This document shows positions 1 through 9,273 of a stretch of DNA of 20,605 nt, in pieces. Made by a program: the position numbers and the translations under genes. The notes below the pieces were generated by a model, which was not told the origin of the DNA, ran no database searches, and saw only the letters and a program-made list of their open reading frames with translations. The DNA lies in the IMG/VR virus record IMGVR_UViG_3300025108_000482, positions 1-20,605 of that record; one strand, given 5' to 3'. Source of the stretch: a virus. Within the stretch, counting starts at the first letter, position 1. Each line of letters starts with the position of its first letter.

Positions 1-1962
1 TTAGATAGTTTTAAAGGCGATACCAACCATGTAGACCAGACTTTAGAACAAGTCATAGAAAATATTGAAAAAATTAAAAATGCAGTAAGGTTTTTGACGC
101 TAGATGAAGTAAGAGCCTTAATTAAAGCGGCGTTGAAAGCAAAAAGTAGTGACAATCCTCAAAAAGTCAAGGAAATATTACAAAAAATTGAGGAAGGGGC
201 TGATTTAGGTCAAAGAACTCTTCGAAATAATAGAGACATTAGAGACTCTTTAGATATTTTGCGAATGTCAAGCGGAAAATCGGTCATGATGTTCAAAAAA
301 CCACCAGAAAATAAGAAAATTTTAGAAGATTTTGCTAAATTAATTGGCGGAACTGTTATCGGGGACTCAATAGAAGTTCCTTTTAAGACAGAAGGCCAGT
401 TTATCGCTACAATGGCTTACAAAAGGAAAAAATCGAAGGACGCTCAAGGTAAAGAAGTGTATATTATTACTGATACGCCTGCTGAAAAGGCTAAAAAAGA
501 TGAAATTAAGCAATTTTATAATACTCACTTGCGAACATCGGGCTGGTCTTTGAACATTGGCGATAAACATATTGAATTAGATGACTTAGTAACTCGTAAA
601 AAGTTGTTTGTATCAGGAAATGTTCAGTATTCAGTAGTTGAGCCATTTAGTGCCTCTTCTGTTCTTAAATATGTGGATGCAGTTGCTAAAATTAAGGGAA
701 GTGCAAGAGCATTTAAGCCAAAAGAGTTCCCAAATGGTGAACCTGTTCCTAATTCTTTGTTTTTACAAGCAAGCACCAGTAGCCCAATCAGTTTAAATCC
801 TTATGGTAAGTTAATTATGGCTAATACTTTCAGTAGTGATAAAACTTGGTATAAGGATTTCTTTGATTCCCTAAGAGCCGCCGAATTATTGAGTGAAGAA
901 GACGCTACTGCTTTAATTATTGAAGATATTTACGAATCTTTAAAAACTGATGAATCAACATCAACCGAAGGCATAAGTCTCACACCATTTAGAAGCGAAG
1001 ATGCGATACCCAACATAGATGCTGTAACAAGAAATGCTGCTAAGAAAAAAATACGAGAAGTATTAAACAATAACCAAAGATTATCTTCATCTGTTAGCAA
1101 TAGAGCCTTAGACAAACAAAGTGAACAACTTCAATACTTAAAAGACGGGGCATTTACTGTAAGAGAAGCAATTGAATTTGAAAAATGGTGGAAATCACAA
1201 GGAAATGACCCCGATGAACTTAAAATTGAGTATTTTAAGGACGGTAAGCCTACTTCTAGAAAAGATGGTAGATTTCAAGGATTTCAAACCGATGATAAAG
1301 GAGATTTCATTAGAGATGCTGCTGGACAATTAATTCCTTTAACAGATGATGAAGGAAAACCTCTTACAGAAGCAGATGAAGGAAAAGCCGAGGCTAATTA
1401 TGCTAAGGTTCAGATTTATGATGATTTTGATGAAGAATGGATGCCTTCTACTCCAAATGAAGCATACCAGCAGGGCTTAAAAGTAGAAACTAAGCAAGGA
1501 AAAGACTTATCGGCTGATATAGGAAAGATTCGTGATGAATTACTAGCAGTAGATAATTTTGCTGATTATGTTATAAACATGTCAATAAAATTAAAAGATG
1601 AAGGAGGCCTTTATAATTATGTTAATACTATGGATAGTAAGGCCAGTGCTTTAGACACCCTTAGTCCAAAAAGAAGTCTTAATTTCATAGCACAGGCTGA
1701 TGAACTCGCCGGACAGGATGAGGTGAGAGAAGCCTTTAAGACCATAGACTCCGAGCAGGACTTAGAGAAGAAGAAGCAGGTCGCTGAAGAATTAAACTCC
1801 AAAATGCCAAAGATTCTAACAAATATCCAAGAATCATTAATTGAAGCATTTAAATCTAGATTAGAATACTTTTGTAAGTCTCCCGCTCAATTCCCTGACA
1901 CTCAAGTTATGTCAGCAATTAAACAATTTACTGCACAAGGGTTAATTAAAACAGGTGAATAA
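1..1962 (+). CDS. Long protein of unknown function, 5' end outside the window
   Basis: The reading frame is open from base 1, so this is the 3' part of a longer gene. The first in-frame start-like codon is TTG at 94, but the codons before it read sensibly (helical, charged) and no ribosome-binding site precedes it, so the true start is probably upstream of the window. At least 650 residues are visible. The first 60 and last 120 residues are helical and charged and could form coiled coils. The middle holds a region rich in aromatic residues and strands (around codons 120-300) and a very acidic stretch near codons 440-510. I see no signal peptide, membrane segment or catalytic motif, and I do not recognise the family. 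It is translationally coupled to the next gene, whose GGTGA ribosome-binding site lies in its last codons. Its place in a structural/packaging operon suggests a virion or assembly protein, which is inference only. Confidence 0.8.
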   Translation, partial: LDSFKGDTNHVDQTLEQVIENIEKIKNAVRFLTLDEVRALIKAALKAKSSDNPQKVKEILQKIEEGADLGQRTLRNNRDIRDSLDILRMSSGKSVMMFKKPPENKKILEDFAKLIGGTVIGDSIEVPFKTEGQFIATMAYKRKKSKDAQGKEVYIITDTPAEKAKKDEIKQFYNTHLRTSGWSLNIGDKHIELDDLVTRKKLFVSGNVQYSVVEPFSASSVLKYVDAVAKIKGSARAFKPKEFPNGEPVPNSLFLQASTSSPISLNPYGKLIMANTFSSDKTWYKDFFDSLRAAELLSEEDATALIIEDIYESLKTDESTSTEGISLTPFRSEDAIPNIDAVTRNAAKKKIREVLNNNQRLSSSVSNRALDKQSEQLQYLKDGAFTVREAIEFEKWWKSQGNDPDELKIEYFKDGKPTSRKDGRFQGFQTDDKGDFIRDAAGQLIPLTDDEGKPLTEADEGKAEANYAKVQIYDDFDEEWMPSTPNEAYQQGLKVETKQGKDLSADIGKIRDELLAVDNFADYVINMSIKLKDEGGLYNYVNTMDSKASALDTLSPKRSLNFIAQADELAGQDEVREAFKTIDSEQDLEKKKQVAEELNSKMPKILTNIQESLIEAFKSRLEYFCKSPAQFPDTQVMSAIKQFTAQGLIKTGE

Positions 1963-1963
1963 T

Positions 1964-4456
1964 ATGGCAGAACTATCACAAAAAGAAATAACCTTGTTGG
2001 GCCTCCAGCGTGAAGAGATAGAACAAATTGCTTCTTCTTCTGGACTAGAAAGAAAACAAGAACTTAATAAAATTATTAGAAGATTTACCGAGGCTCTTGA
2101 AGATGAAGCAAGAACTATTGATGATGGGCTAAAAAGAAAGGATGCCTTAGCAGCAGTTAGTGAAAGAGTTAGAGCCGCTAAAAAATATATTGTTCAACAG
2201 ACTAAGGGAACTGCTGGAAAAAACAGAAGAACAGAAGATGCTGCCTATCAGACGATGTTTGGCCCTGTTTTGAACATGAATATTTATAATAGAGGACAAT
2301 TAGTTGATGGTGCTTATTTAATGAAGACCAAAATTAATGGTCGAATCGAAATTAGAAATCCTGATTTTGAATTTCCTGAAAGTGATTATGTAAAGGGTCT
2401 TTTAGAAGGAACAGACACACCCGAAGCAGTTAAACATAATATTGAGTTAATTATTGAGACTTTAGGTGATATGTCGGGAGATACTAAGTTCGTTAAAATT
2501 GGTAGAAATTTCCCTATCCGTGAGTTTTTAGGAGCGATTGATGTTTCTAGGAAAAATAATAGAGTAGAAGTTTATAATTTCTGGGAAGAAGTCGGAAGAA
2601 AATACGAGCAATTTAAAGATGACTTAGCAGGGTTTTTCCTAGCCGTCAAAGAAGTTGATTTTGAAGGAGAAGTTAAAACTAAATTCGATAAATTGTATAA
2701 TGATATTGATAATATTAATTTAGAATACATCGTTGAGTTCCCACACATTGAAGAAAGAGGCCTTTATTTAAATGCTATGCACCAGTTCTTTAATTTAGTC
2801 GGTGCTACTCTCGCCCTTGAAGGTCATTTAAAATTAGGAGAGGAAGGCTCGTTTAATGAAGATGATGATGATATTAGAGGGCCGGGAGGAGATGTTAATG
2901 CTGAGTTATTACAGTATTTAGAAACAAGCCTAGCAAGTTCAAGTAGTACCGCCGGAGACACAATTGATGCGGCTGAATGGGCTGAAAGACTATCAGTTGA
3001 AGAAGTATGGGACCATGATGGGTTAGATGATTTATTAGAGGCTGGCGACCCTCTCCTAGTTTATGAATATAATAAAGGTGAAAAGTTACTGGCTATTAAT
3101 GATAAAATGGAAAGAAAACTCCGTGATGTTTTAGAAGAATTGGAAGATATTCTTGATGAAGGAGATGGCGTTACTTTAGACACCCAAACAGATATTGAAA
3201 ATTGGATGGACCAATTAAATGACACTACCACTATTTCAGCAAATAGCATGAGGTATTGTCTTCCTATTGCAGTATTAAGTAATGTTAATTTCAATAAAAT
3301 CTATCCAGAAAATGAGTTTCCTTCTGCTTCGGAAAACAAACCAATAGGCGTAGATAATTTAGAAGTTATTAAAGATTTTTTTAATGACTTGTATTCTATA
3401 TTAAGCGGAAAGGCTTTCCGAGCAGAACTAGATGTAAGAAGTTCAAAAGGAAGAGGAAGAGGAAGCGTTGTTGATAGAAGAGACTTAAGAGGAGTTAAGA
3501 ATAAAAAAATCTTCGGCACAACTAAAATTCCAATTTCTTTAAACGAAAAGGGTTCGCTAAGAAGCGAATTGATGCCTTTCAAAACAGCCCTTCAAAAGAT
3601 GCTAGATTCTGCTATTGAGTATTTCTTTGACCCTCTTTATTCTGGAATGTTAGCCATTGAAATGCCTCGCTTTGCGTCAAGTATTGGTTCAAAAGTTATG
3701 CAGACTTTAAGCCTTGATTTAGGTTTAGAGAGCGTTATGTCTGCTTCTTATAATACTTTCTTTGAGGGTTCAGTAGAAGAAGTAGATTCAGGAGATTTAA
3801 AGGCAATCGCTGACTTTATGGATAATATCTTTATGCCCGCCGTAGAAATTAATACTGCTATGATTGTTGATGCAGAACAGTGTGCTGATGCCTTAACTGA
3901 AATTTTTGGTAGAGAAGAGAATAATGATGATTATTGTGCTGCTTTATTACATTACTTTATGTTAGAAACAGAACAACTGAAATTCGAGAACAAGGAGTTC
4001 CCCAAGAGAAGCGGAAAAACTATTAAAGAACGAGCGCAACAGTTCATAGAGGCCTTTAAAGGACGAAAGGCTTTCCCTATCTTCGCTTTACCTCACTGGT
4101 TAGACATGAATCAAGGGGTATTAACTAAAAATACTACCTTAAAAAACCAATATAATAGGCTTAAGGATATTTTTGAAAGTGTTCAGACAGATTTACCCGT
4201 TATGCTTCATAAGTTATTAAAGGCCCATGATGCAGTAAGAGAGCAATTAGGCAAAGATGTTATTTACGGATTTATTCCTTTGACTGACTACGGTATTGAA
4301 AAGATGATTAATAAAATGCAAGTAGATGAGAATATTGATTTATCTACCCTTGAAGTAGAAAACATTGTTAAGGCCGTCGATTCTCATGAAAATATTTCAA
4401 AGGAATATGGAATTAGTAGTGAACAGGTTTACATGATTAAAGCAAACTTTAGGTGA
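1964..4456 (+). CDS. 830-residue acidic protein of unknown function with a C-terminal HTH-like segment
   Basis: I chose ATG 1964. The in-frame GTG at 1955 is part of the ribosome-binding site GGTGA (1954-1958), which is correctly spaced from 1964. The protein is largely helical and acidic, with a strongly acidic patch around residues 285-300 (DEDDDD) and a low-complexity Ser/Ala stretch near 325. I do not recognise the family. The last roughly 35 residues resemble a small helix-turn-helix: a helix, then KEYGISSEQVYMIK, the usual pattern of a recognition helix after 'EYGIS', as in phage DNA-binding proteins. That is a pattern impression rather than a family match. The stop codon TGA (4454-4456) lies inside the AGGTGA ribosome-binding site of the next gene. 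A large structural or packaging-associated protein fits the context, but no function can be assigned. Confidence 0.85.
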   Translation: MAELSQKEITLLGLQREEIEQIASSSGLERKQELNKIIRRFTEALEDEARTIDDGLKRKDALAAVSERVRAAKKYIVQQTKGTAGKNRRTEDAAYQTMFGPVLNMNIYNRGQLVDGAYLMKTKINGRIEIRNPDFEFPESDYVKGLLEGTDTPEAVKHNIELIIETLGDMSGDTKFVKIGRNFPIREFLGAIDVSRKNNRVEVYNFWEEVGRKYEQFKDDLAGFFLAVKEVDFEGEVKTKFDKLYNDIDNINLEYIVEFPHIEERGLYLNAMHQFFNLVGATLALEGHLKLGEEGSFNEDDDDIRGPGGDVNAELLQYLETSLASSSSTAGDTIDAAEWAERLSVEEVWDHDGLDDLLEAGDPLLVYEYNKGEKLLAINDKMERKLRDVLEELEDILDEGDGVTLDTQTDIENWMDQLNDTTTISANSMRYCLPIAVLSNVNFNKIYPENEFPSASENKPIGVDNLEVIKDFFNDLYSILSGKAFRAELDVRSSKGRGRGSVVDRRDLRGVKNKKIFGTTKIPISLNEKGSLRSELMPFKTALQKMLDSAIEYFFDPLYSGMLAIEMPRFASSIGSKVMQTLSLDLGLESVMSASYNTFFEGSVEEVDSGDLKAIADFMDNIFMPAVEINTAMIVDAEQCADALTEIFGREENNDDYCAALLHYFMLETEQLKFENKEFPKRSGKTIKERAQQFIEAFKGRKAFPIFALPHWLDMNQGVLTKNTTLKNQYNRLKDIFESVQTDLPVMLHKLLKAHDAVREQLGKDVIYGFIPLTDYGIEKMINKMQVDENIDLSTLEVENIVKAVDSHENISKEYGISSEQVYMIKANFR

Positions 4457-4461
4457 TTAAA

Positions 4462-4749
4462 ATGAATTGGAAAAACATAATTAAAAGACAGACTAATTTC
4501 ATGGAATTTGGTATGACTCCCCCGAAGGGGACATTACAACGAGTTTCTGCTGAAGAAGAGTTTAAAACACGAATGCCTGAAATTAGAAGTAAATTAGAAT
4601 CCCAAAAAGGGAGAAGCACTATGCGAACTCCACAAGGACAGGTAGATTCTTCCGAGTATTTCTTAGGAGAACTAGATAAAGTTCAATCTTATGAAGACTA
4701 TTTAGCCTTTAAAGAAAATTATAAAAAACAGACTAATTTGGATATTTAG
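4462..4749 (+). CDS. Small protein with N-terminal W-x-x-I-I-K motif
   Basis: A 95-residue charged protein starting MNWKNIIKRQ. An upstream in-frame GTG (4453) overlaps the ribosome-binding site AGGTGA (4451-4456), so ATG 4462, 5 bases beyond it, is preferred. The N-terminal Trp motif is shared with several other small proteins in the window (starting at 9274, 9669, 10190, 12550 and 13116), suggesting a common targeting tag. The rest is hydrophilic and mostly helical, with no cysteines and no recognisable domain. A short peptide, KRQTNF near the N-terminus and KKQTNL near the C-terminus, recurs within the protein, encoded by an ACAGACTAATTT direct repeat. Function is unknown. Packaging into, or assembly of, the capsid is inferred only from the shared motif and neighbours. 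Confidence 0.8.
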   Translation: MNWKNIIKRQTNFMEFGMTPPKGTLQRVSAEEEFKTRMPEIRSKLESQKGRSTMRTPQGQVDSSEYFLGELDKVQSYEDYLAFKENYKKQTNLDI

Positions 4750-4758
4750 GGTGATAAC

Positions 4759-6210
4759 ATGCCTAAAGTAATACCCAATGTGTTCACTTATGAGCAGATG
4801 CAACAAAAGTGGTCGCAGGATATTGAAGAAGGCGAAGACCCCTATACTCGTAGAAGTGATTTACAATCTGGGCGATATGCTTTAGATAAGTGGCTTATTC
4901 GTGTAGATGATGAAGGAAAAACATTAGCCGTTATTGGTTGGAAAGAACACCCTCAACATACCGTTTGTGGCGGCGGTTTAACTACTGAAAGAGGCAAACA
5001 GATTAGGGGTAATATGATTGCTTTAATGGACGCAAGAAAAGCACAGATACCTCAAGATAAAATGATGGTAACTGCTTTAGTTCATAGAAGCGGTGATAAT
5101 TCAAGGTGGTTAAACTTTGGTAGAGGACAAAACTACCGTTTTCCCGGCGATAAAGGATTTGAAGAGTATGCTAATCAATTACCTCCCGAAGTAAAGGAAG
5201 ATTGGTTAAATGCTTATCCTGAAACATTTGGCGTTAAACCAGTTAATCCTGCTTCTGCAAGTGAAGAAGTAGAAAAGATTTATTATGATATGGACTTATA
5301 TGTTATTACTAAGAACGAAAGATATATTCGAGAACTAGGTAGTGATGGATATAATGTCCTTGATACTAATACTAATAAAAGGATGAATACTTACGGTTTA
5401 AGTAAATCCCAAGCAAAAGACATGCTTCAGGCATTAAAGGAAGGTCGAAGTGTGTGGGAATATATCAGGCCTCAGCATAACAGTGGGAAAAGCAGATTAA
5501 GAAAGAGTATATTCACTTGGAAAAACATTCTTAAGGTTTTACCTCCGAGTAATTATCGTGATTATGCTGTTCCTGAAAAAGATAACACTCACACTACTTA
5601 TCCTCCTAAAGCGTATGATTATGGCACTGTAAGGGCCGTTGTAAGAGGTCATTATTTAAGCCGTGTTGCTGGTGATGGTGGACATGGAACTAGTTCTACT
5701 GATAGGACTGAAATACCAATTTGGGTTAAATGCTTTGAAGGAAAATCTCAAGGCAAGTATTGGATGTATAGAAAAGCCGATGAAAATAACTATGAAATTA
5801 TTTTAGTAGATGTTTATACTATTTTGGGAAGTAGAATTGCAGGAACTACCAAAGATTTTAATCGTAAAACTCCTACCTTCGCCGCATTAATGGGTGGAGA
5901 AGAACAACATGTAACAAAGTTAATTGTCTTTACAAACTACTTTAACTCAATTACTTTATCTCAACTAAAAAGAGAGCATTCCAGTAGGGCAAGAGTTGAT
6001 TGTATCTATACCGGAGAAAAATCTAATCATCCTAAAGGACAGGCTATACAACAAAAGAAAAAGCCGGACGGTCCATCGAATATCTTCTCTCAAAATAGAG
6101 GTACTCCTTCTAGAAATAAACAAGGAAATAACAATCGAGGGCGAAAGAAAAGTCGTAATCAACAAGGCAGAAACAAAGAAGCCGAGTTTCAAAGAAGAAG
6201 GCGGCGGTGA
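4759..6210 (+). CDS. 483-residue protein upstream of terminase, possible GNAT-like N-terminus, basic C-terminal tail
   Basis: ATG 4759 follows the ribosome-binding site GGGTGA (4749-4754). Residues 40-130 have a feel of a GNAT acetyltransferase: a strand-rich segment (WLIRVDDEGKTLAVIGW), then a turn and helix with RGKQIRGNMIALM, then SRWLNFGRGQNYRF near residue 115-128, where GNAT proteins often have an Asn/aromatic segment. This is a weak impression and no family match is claimed. Residues 252-260 (FTWKNILKV) carry an internal copy of the Trp motif found at the N-termini of small neighbours. A second strand-rich region spans about 283-415. The last 65 residues are a disordered Arg/Lys/Gln/Asn/Gly tail ending in a run of arginines, suited to nucleic-acid binding. 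The 3' end overlaps the terminase start, so a DNA-packaging partner such as a terminase small subunit is conceivable but unproven. Confidence 0.85.
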   Translation: MPKVIPNVFTYEQMQQKWSQDIEEGEDPYTRRSDLQSGRYALDKWLIRVDDEGKTLAVIGWKEHPQHTVCGGGLTTERGKQIRGNMIALMDARKAQIPQDKMMVTALVHRSGDNSRWLNFGRGQNYRFPGDKGFEEYANQLPPEVKEDWLNAYPETFGVKPVNPASASEEVEKIYYDMDLYVITKNERYIRELGSDGYNVLDTNTNKRMNTYGLSKSQAKDMLQALKEGRSVWEYIRPQHNSGKSRLRKSIFTWKNILKVLPPSNYRDYAVPEKDNTHTTYPPKAYDYGTVRAVVRGHYLSRVAGDGGHGTSSTDRTEIPIWVKCFEGKSQGKYWMYRKADENNYEIILVDVYTILGSRIAGTTKDFNRKTPTFAALMGGEEQHVTKLIVFTNYFNSITLSQLKREHSSRARVDCIYTGEKSNHPKGQAIQQKKKPDGPSNIFSQNRGTPSRNKQGNNNRGRKKSRNQQGRNKEAEFQRRRRR

Positions 6211-7643
6211 TTGTGGAAGAACTAGCCTTTAATTTTGAACATCAAATGGATATGGAGTTATCTAAGAACTCTTTCCCATATTTCTTTCAAAATGTATTAG
6301 GTTTTGATTTTCCTTCTTATATTCAAGAATGGCATGAATTGATGAACTCTACCCAAAGAACTGTTATTATTTGTAGTCGTGACCACGGAAAATCTGTATT
6401 TATGCACAGTTGGGTTGTATGGAAATTAATCTTTGAAGAACCTCCGTATCAAATGCTTTACATTTCTTCTAACCAAAAGCAGACTTTAGTTCACATGAGA
6501 GATATTGATAAGATGTTCACTCATCCTATGCTCAAAAAGTATAAACCCGCTAGAGGTTGGGCTATTGGGAACATTACTCTTACTAATGGAAATCAAATCT
6601 TAGAGCGTTCCGTTGGTTCACAGATTAGAGGACTTCACCCTCAAGAAATTATTATTGACGACCCTTTGAAAGAGTTCAGTATGACTGGTATTCAAAAGGT
6701 TACAGATTGGTTTTATGGTGACATGATTCCAACACTTCACCACACCGCTTCATTGAGAGTAATTGGCACACCGTTCAGTTACACTGACATTTACCAACAA
6801 TTAGCCGAAAACCCTGCCTATACGGTAAATACTTATCCATGTCTCAATGCTCTCAATGAACCCCTTTGGCCTGACCGCTGGAACTATGAAGCATTAATGG
6901 CTAGAAAGGCAGAAGTCGGTTCTTTGATGTTTACACGGGAATATATGTGTGTTCCTATTTCTACTGGTACTTCTTTGTTTAACCCTGAGTATTTAGAAAG
7001 TGCTAAGAATAAGGACTTAGTTTTGAAACCTATGAGAAGAGAAGGATATAAATACTTTGTGGGAGTGGACCCTGCTATCTCTACTGATGGGGATTACAAT
7101 GTTATTACAGTCATAGAAATGGATGCTGATGAAAATAAATCTATCATCTATATTGACCGAGCAAAAAATGTTCAGTTCCGAGAAAATATTCAAAAGGTTA
7201 AAATGATTGGACAAGTGTTTAGACCCGAATGTATTATGTTTGAGACAAATACATTTGCTAAATCATTTACTCAGGAATTGCGCCAAGTAGCGGATTTAAA
7301 TATACATGACTTCAACACAACTAGAAGGAAGAAACAAGAGATTATTCTTAATTTACAAATGACTCTTGAAAATGGTAAGATTAACTTCCCTTACGGCAAC
7401 GAAGAGAGTAGGCGAGTTTCGGCTGTATTGATTGAAGAAATGTCAATGTTCGCTATTACTGAACGAGGAAAGTTTGAGGGTATTGGGGCGCATGACGATA
7501 TGGTGATGAGCCTTGCATTAGCGAATGCGGCCACATATCAGGCCAACGATAACTTCATACTGCTTGATGATTTAGGGCTGTTTGACGATGCTCCACAACG
7601 GCCACAACGGGCAGCAAACAACGCCATAGGTCTTAATTTTTGA
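6207..7643 (+). CDS. terL: Terminase large subunit (packaging ATPase and nuclease)
   Basis: This is the motor that pumps the genome into the prohead and cuts the concatemer. Numbering from GTG 6207, residues 56-63 (CSRDHGKS) are the deviant Walker A of viral terminases. Residues 147-153 (EIIIDDP) are Walker B with the catalytic acid. GTPF at 187-190 fits the coupling motif III. The C-terminal RNase H-like nuclease shows its acids at D288 (VGVDPAISTDGD), E346 (IMFETNTF) and D430/D431 (AHDDMVMSLALA). Length, 478 residues, is normal for TerL. The start is uncertain. GTG 6207, with AGAAGG upstream, overlaps the end of the previous gene by 4 bases; GTG 6213 and ATG 6246 are alternatives. It appears complete, with no intein or frameshift. 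The last 60 codons are noticeably richer in GC than the rest. Confidence 0.97.
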   Translation: MIVEELAFNFEHQMDMELSKNSFPYFFQNVLGFDFPSYIQEWHELMNSTQRTVIICSRDHGKSVFMHSWVVWKLIFEEPPYQMLYISSNQKQTLVHMRDIDKMFTHPMLKKYKPARGWAIGNITLTNGNQILERSVGSQIRGLHPQEIIIDDPLKEFSMTGIQKVTDWFYGDMIPTLHHTASLRVIGTPFSYTDIYQQLAENPAYTVNTYPCLNALNEPLWPDRWNYEALMARKAEVGSLMFTREYMCVPISTGTSLFNPEYLESAKNKDLVLKPMRREGYKYFVGVDPAISTDGDYNVITVIEMDADENKSIIYIDRAKNVQFRENIQKVKMIGQVFRPECIMFETNTFAKSFTQELRQVADLNIHDFNTTRRKKQEIILNLQMTLENGKINFPYGNEESRRVSAVLIEEMSMFAITERGKFEGIGAHDDMVMSLALANAATYQANDNFILLDDLGLFDDAPQRPQRAANNAIGLNF

Positions 7644-7652
7644 GGTATTTAT

Positions 7653-9269
7653 ATGACAGAACAAGCAGACAAATACCGAGATGCGGCTCAACAAATGACC
7701 CGTTTAGCCGAATTAGATGAAGAAGAGGCTGAAACGAAAGATAACATTGAGGAACAATTAGATACAGAATTGAAAGGCATTTTTTCTAATACTCACATCA
7801 TGTCGGAACACGAAGAAATAACTAAGTTATCTTCTACTTTTAATGTTAATGCTACTGACGCTAGAAAGAAATTGTCTTCTTTTCCTAATGAATACATTAT
7901 ACAAGACCATACTATTCCTGACTTAGTTAGAAAAATGAGAAAATCTCGTAGAGCATTGAAAGGAACACACAGGACTAAAATGAGTAAAGCCATTGATACT
8001 ATGATTGATGCCTATGCAGACCATTTACAAAAGTGTATCGGTTCTATTACATGGTTAAGCGATTACACTGTTCCTTTATCTAAAATGAGATACAATGAGA
8101 AAGACCTTTCTAAACTTCATAAAATGAAAGACACCGACATTAGAAGAGAAACAGTAGATTCTCTTTGTAAATACTGGGAGGCAGAACTAAAACAAACAGG
8201 TATGGCTTACGGTAAAGAATATAGTGAATTGGCAAAAGATATGAAATTGGCTAAGAAAGATTTTAGAAATGCTATCGCTAAGATTTCTAATCAGTCTATT
8301 ACTAAGACAAAGAAACAAAGACAGGATGATTTTATTATTAAAACGGTTTGTGAAAATCCAGGAATTAGTGCTAAAGTCATCCATGAAAGAATGCCTAGTT
8401 CTTTATTCAAAATAAGTAGTCCTAATACTATTTCTAAATCAATTAAAAAATTAGATATTGTTTCAATAGATGGAGAATATTATAAAGTTCCTTCTATGAT
8501 TAAGAAAAATATTTGGGCTTATACTGCTGCATTTATTGACTCGGATGGATATATTACATTAGACCGCAATTTAAATCCAAGAGTGGGTTTAATCGCAACA
8601 GGCACAAGAGGTAAGGCTTTTATGCAAGAAATGCACAAGTCTATTGGATATGGAAGAATGCACTTAGACCAAAAATCTCCACAACAAACCCGACTCATTC
8701 AGCGTTTAAACTTTTATTCTCAAGATGATGTAACTAATCTTTTGACTAAGTGTTTGCCTCACTTCCGATTAAAGAAGGGTAATGCTAAGTTATTACTTGA
8801 ACTTATTCGTATGAAGAAATCATATAAGAAAGCCGATTGGTATAAAGGCCGATGTGATGAGATTTTTAAGTTAATGAAATGGGAAAACCACAAAGACCAT
8901 GTGGGCTATGATTGGCTCAAAGAAGGGATATACTTAACAGATATTGCTAAATTACAGGGTAATTGTAAAATGTCTGTTATGGATTCAATGGAGCAAATCG
9001 GTACTGTTCTCAAAGGACAGCCTTCTAACTTCTATGCTAAATATATGAGAGAAACTAAAGAGGCTATGAATAAAACTAGTATGCCTATTGAAATGGAACA
9101 GCAAGTTCTTTCTTTTTTAGAAGCGGGTAAAAACTCAATTCAAGCGGAATCAGAAGGAGGCGTACCTTTTATGTCACCTTCTTTTATTAAAGAACGAATA
9201 GAAGAAATTTTAAGACAATATGGGATAAGTGAAAGGCAACGCTTTGAACAGAAAAACGCTATGGAGTGA
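7653..9269 (+). CDS. Helical protein with winged-helix-like region and a LAGLIDADG endonuclease domain
   Basis: ATG 7653 follows TGAGGT, where the terminase stop TGA merges with the ribosome-binding site. Residues 1-215 are almost entirely helical and charged. Residues 224-282 resemble a winged helix (DDFIIKTVCENPGISAKVIHER, then SPNTISKSIKKLDIV and a short strand pair). Residues 289-303 contain a LAGLIDADG-type motif (AYTAAFIDSDGYITL, metal-binding acid probably D298), followed by the fold's usual later segment around 358-388 (VTNLLTKCLPHFRLKKGNAKLLLEL). Only one motif is visible, implying action as a homodimer. Residues 400-538 are again helical. It could be a homing endonuclease fused to a virion gene, or a domesticated DNA-cleaving or DNA-binding factor in packaging. 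I see no intein splice-junction residues. The nuclease fold is fairly sure; the role is unknown. Confidence 0.85.
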   Translation: MTEQADKYRDAAQQMTRLAELDEEEAETKDNIEEQLDTELKGIFSNTHIMSEHEEITKLSSTFNVNATDARKKLSSFPNEYIIQDHTIPDLVRKMRKSRRALKGTHRTKMSKAIDTMIDAYADHLQKCIGSITWLSDYTVPLSKMRYNEKDLSKLHKMKDTDIRRETVDSLCKYWEAELKQTGMAYGKEYSELAKDMKLAKKDFRNAIAKISNQSITKTKKQRQDDFIIKTVCENPGISAKVIHERMPSSLFKISSPNTISKSIKKLDIVSIDGEYYKVPSMIKKNIWAYTAAFIDSDGYITLDRNLNPRVGLIATGTRGKAFMQEMHKSIGYGRMHLDQKSPQQTRLIQRLNFYSQDDVTNLLTKCLPHFRLKKGNAKLLLELIRMKKSYKKADWYKGRCDEIFKLMKWENHKDHVGYDWLKEGIYLTDIAKLQGNCKMSVMDSMEQIGTVLKGQPSNFYAKYMRETKEAMNKTSMPIEMEQQVLSFLEAGKNSIQAESEGGVPFMSPSFIKERIEEILRQYGISERQRFEQKNAME

Positions 9270-9273
9270 TATA

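Noticed and set aside
94-96. TTG at 94 as the start of the first gene
   Set aside because: The frame is open back to base 1 with plausible protein sequence and no ribosome-binding site precedes the TTG, so the gene is treated as cut by the window edge.
4488-4740. ACAGACTAATTT direct repeat in the small gene at 4462 as a mobile-element or recombination site
   Set aside because: It is only 12 bases in AT-rich coding DNA, both copies are in frame and encode QTN-type peptides, and nothing else suggests an element.
7653-9269. LAGLIDADG domain as part of an intein
   Set aside because: I see no N-terminal Cys/Ser splice block and no His-Asn followed by Cys/Ser/Thr at a matching C-terminal junction, and the flanking parts are not a recognisable interrupted protein.
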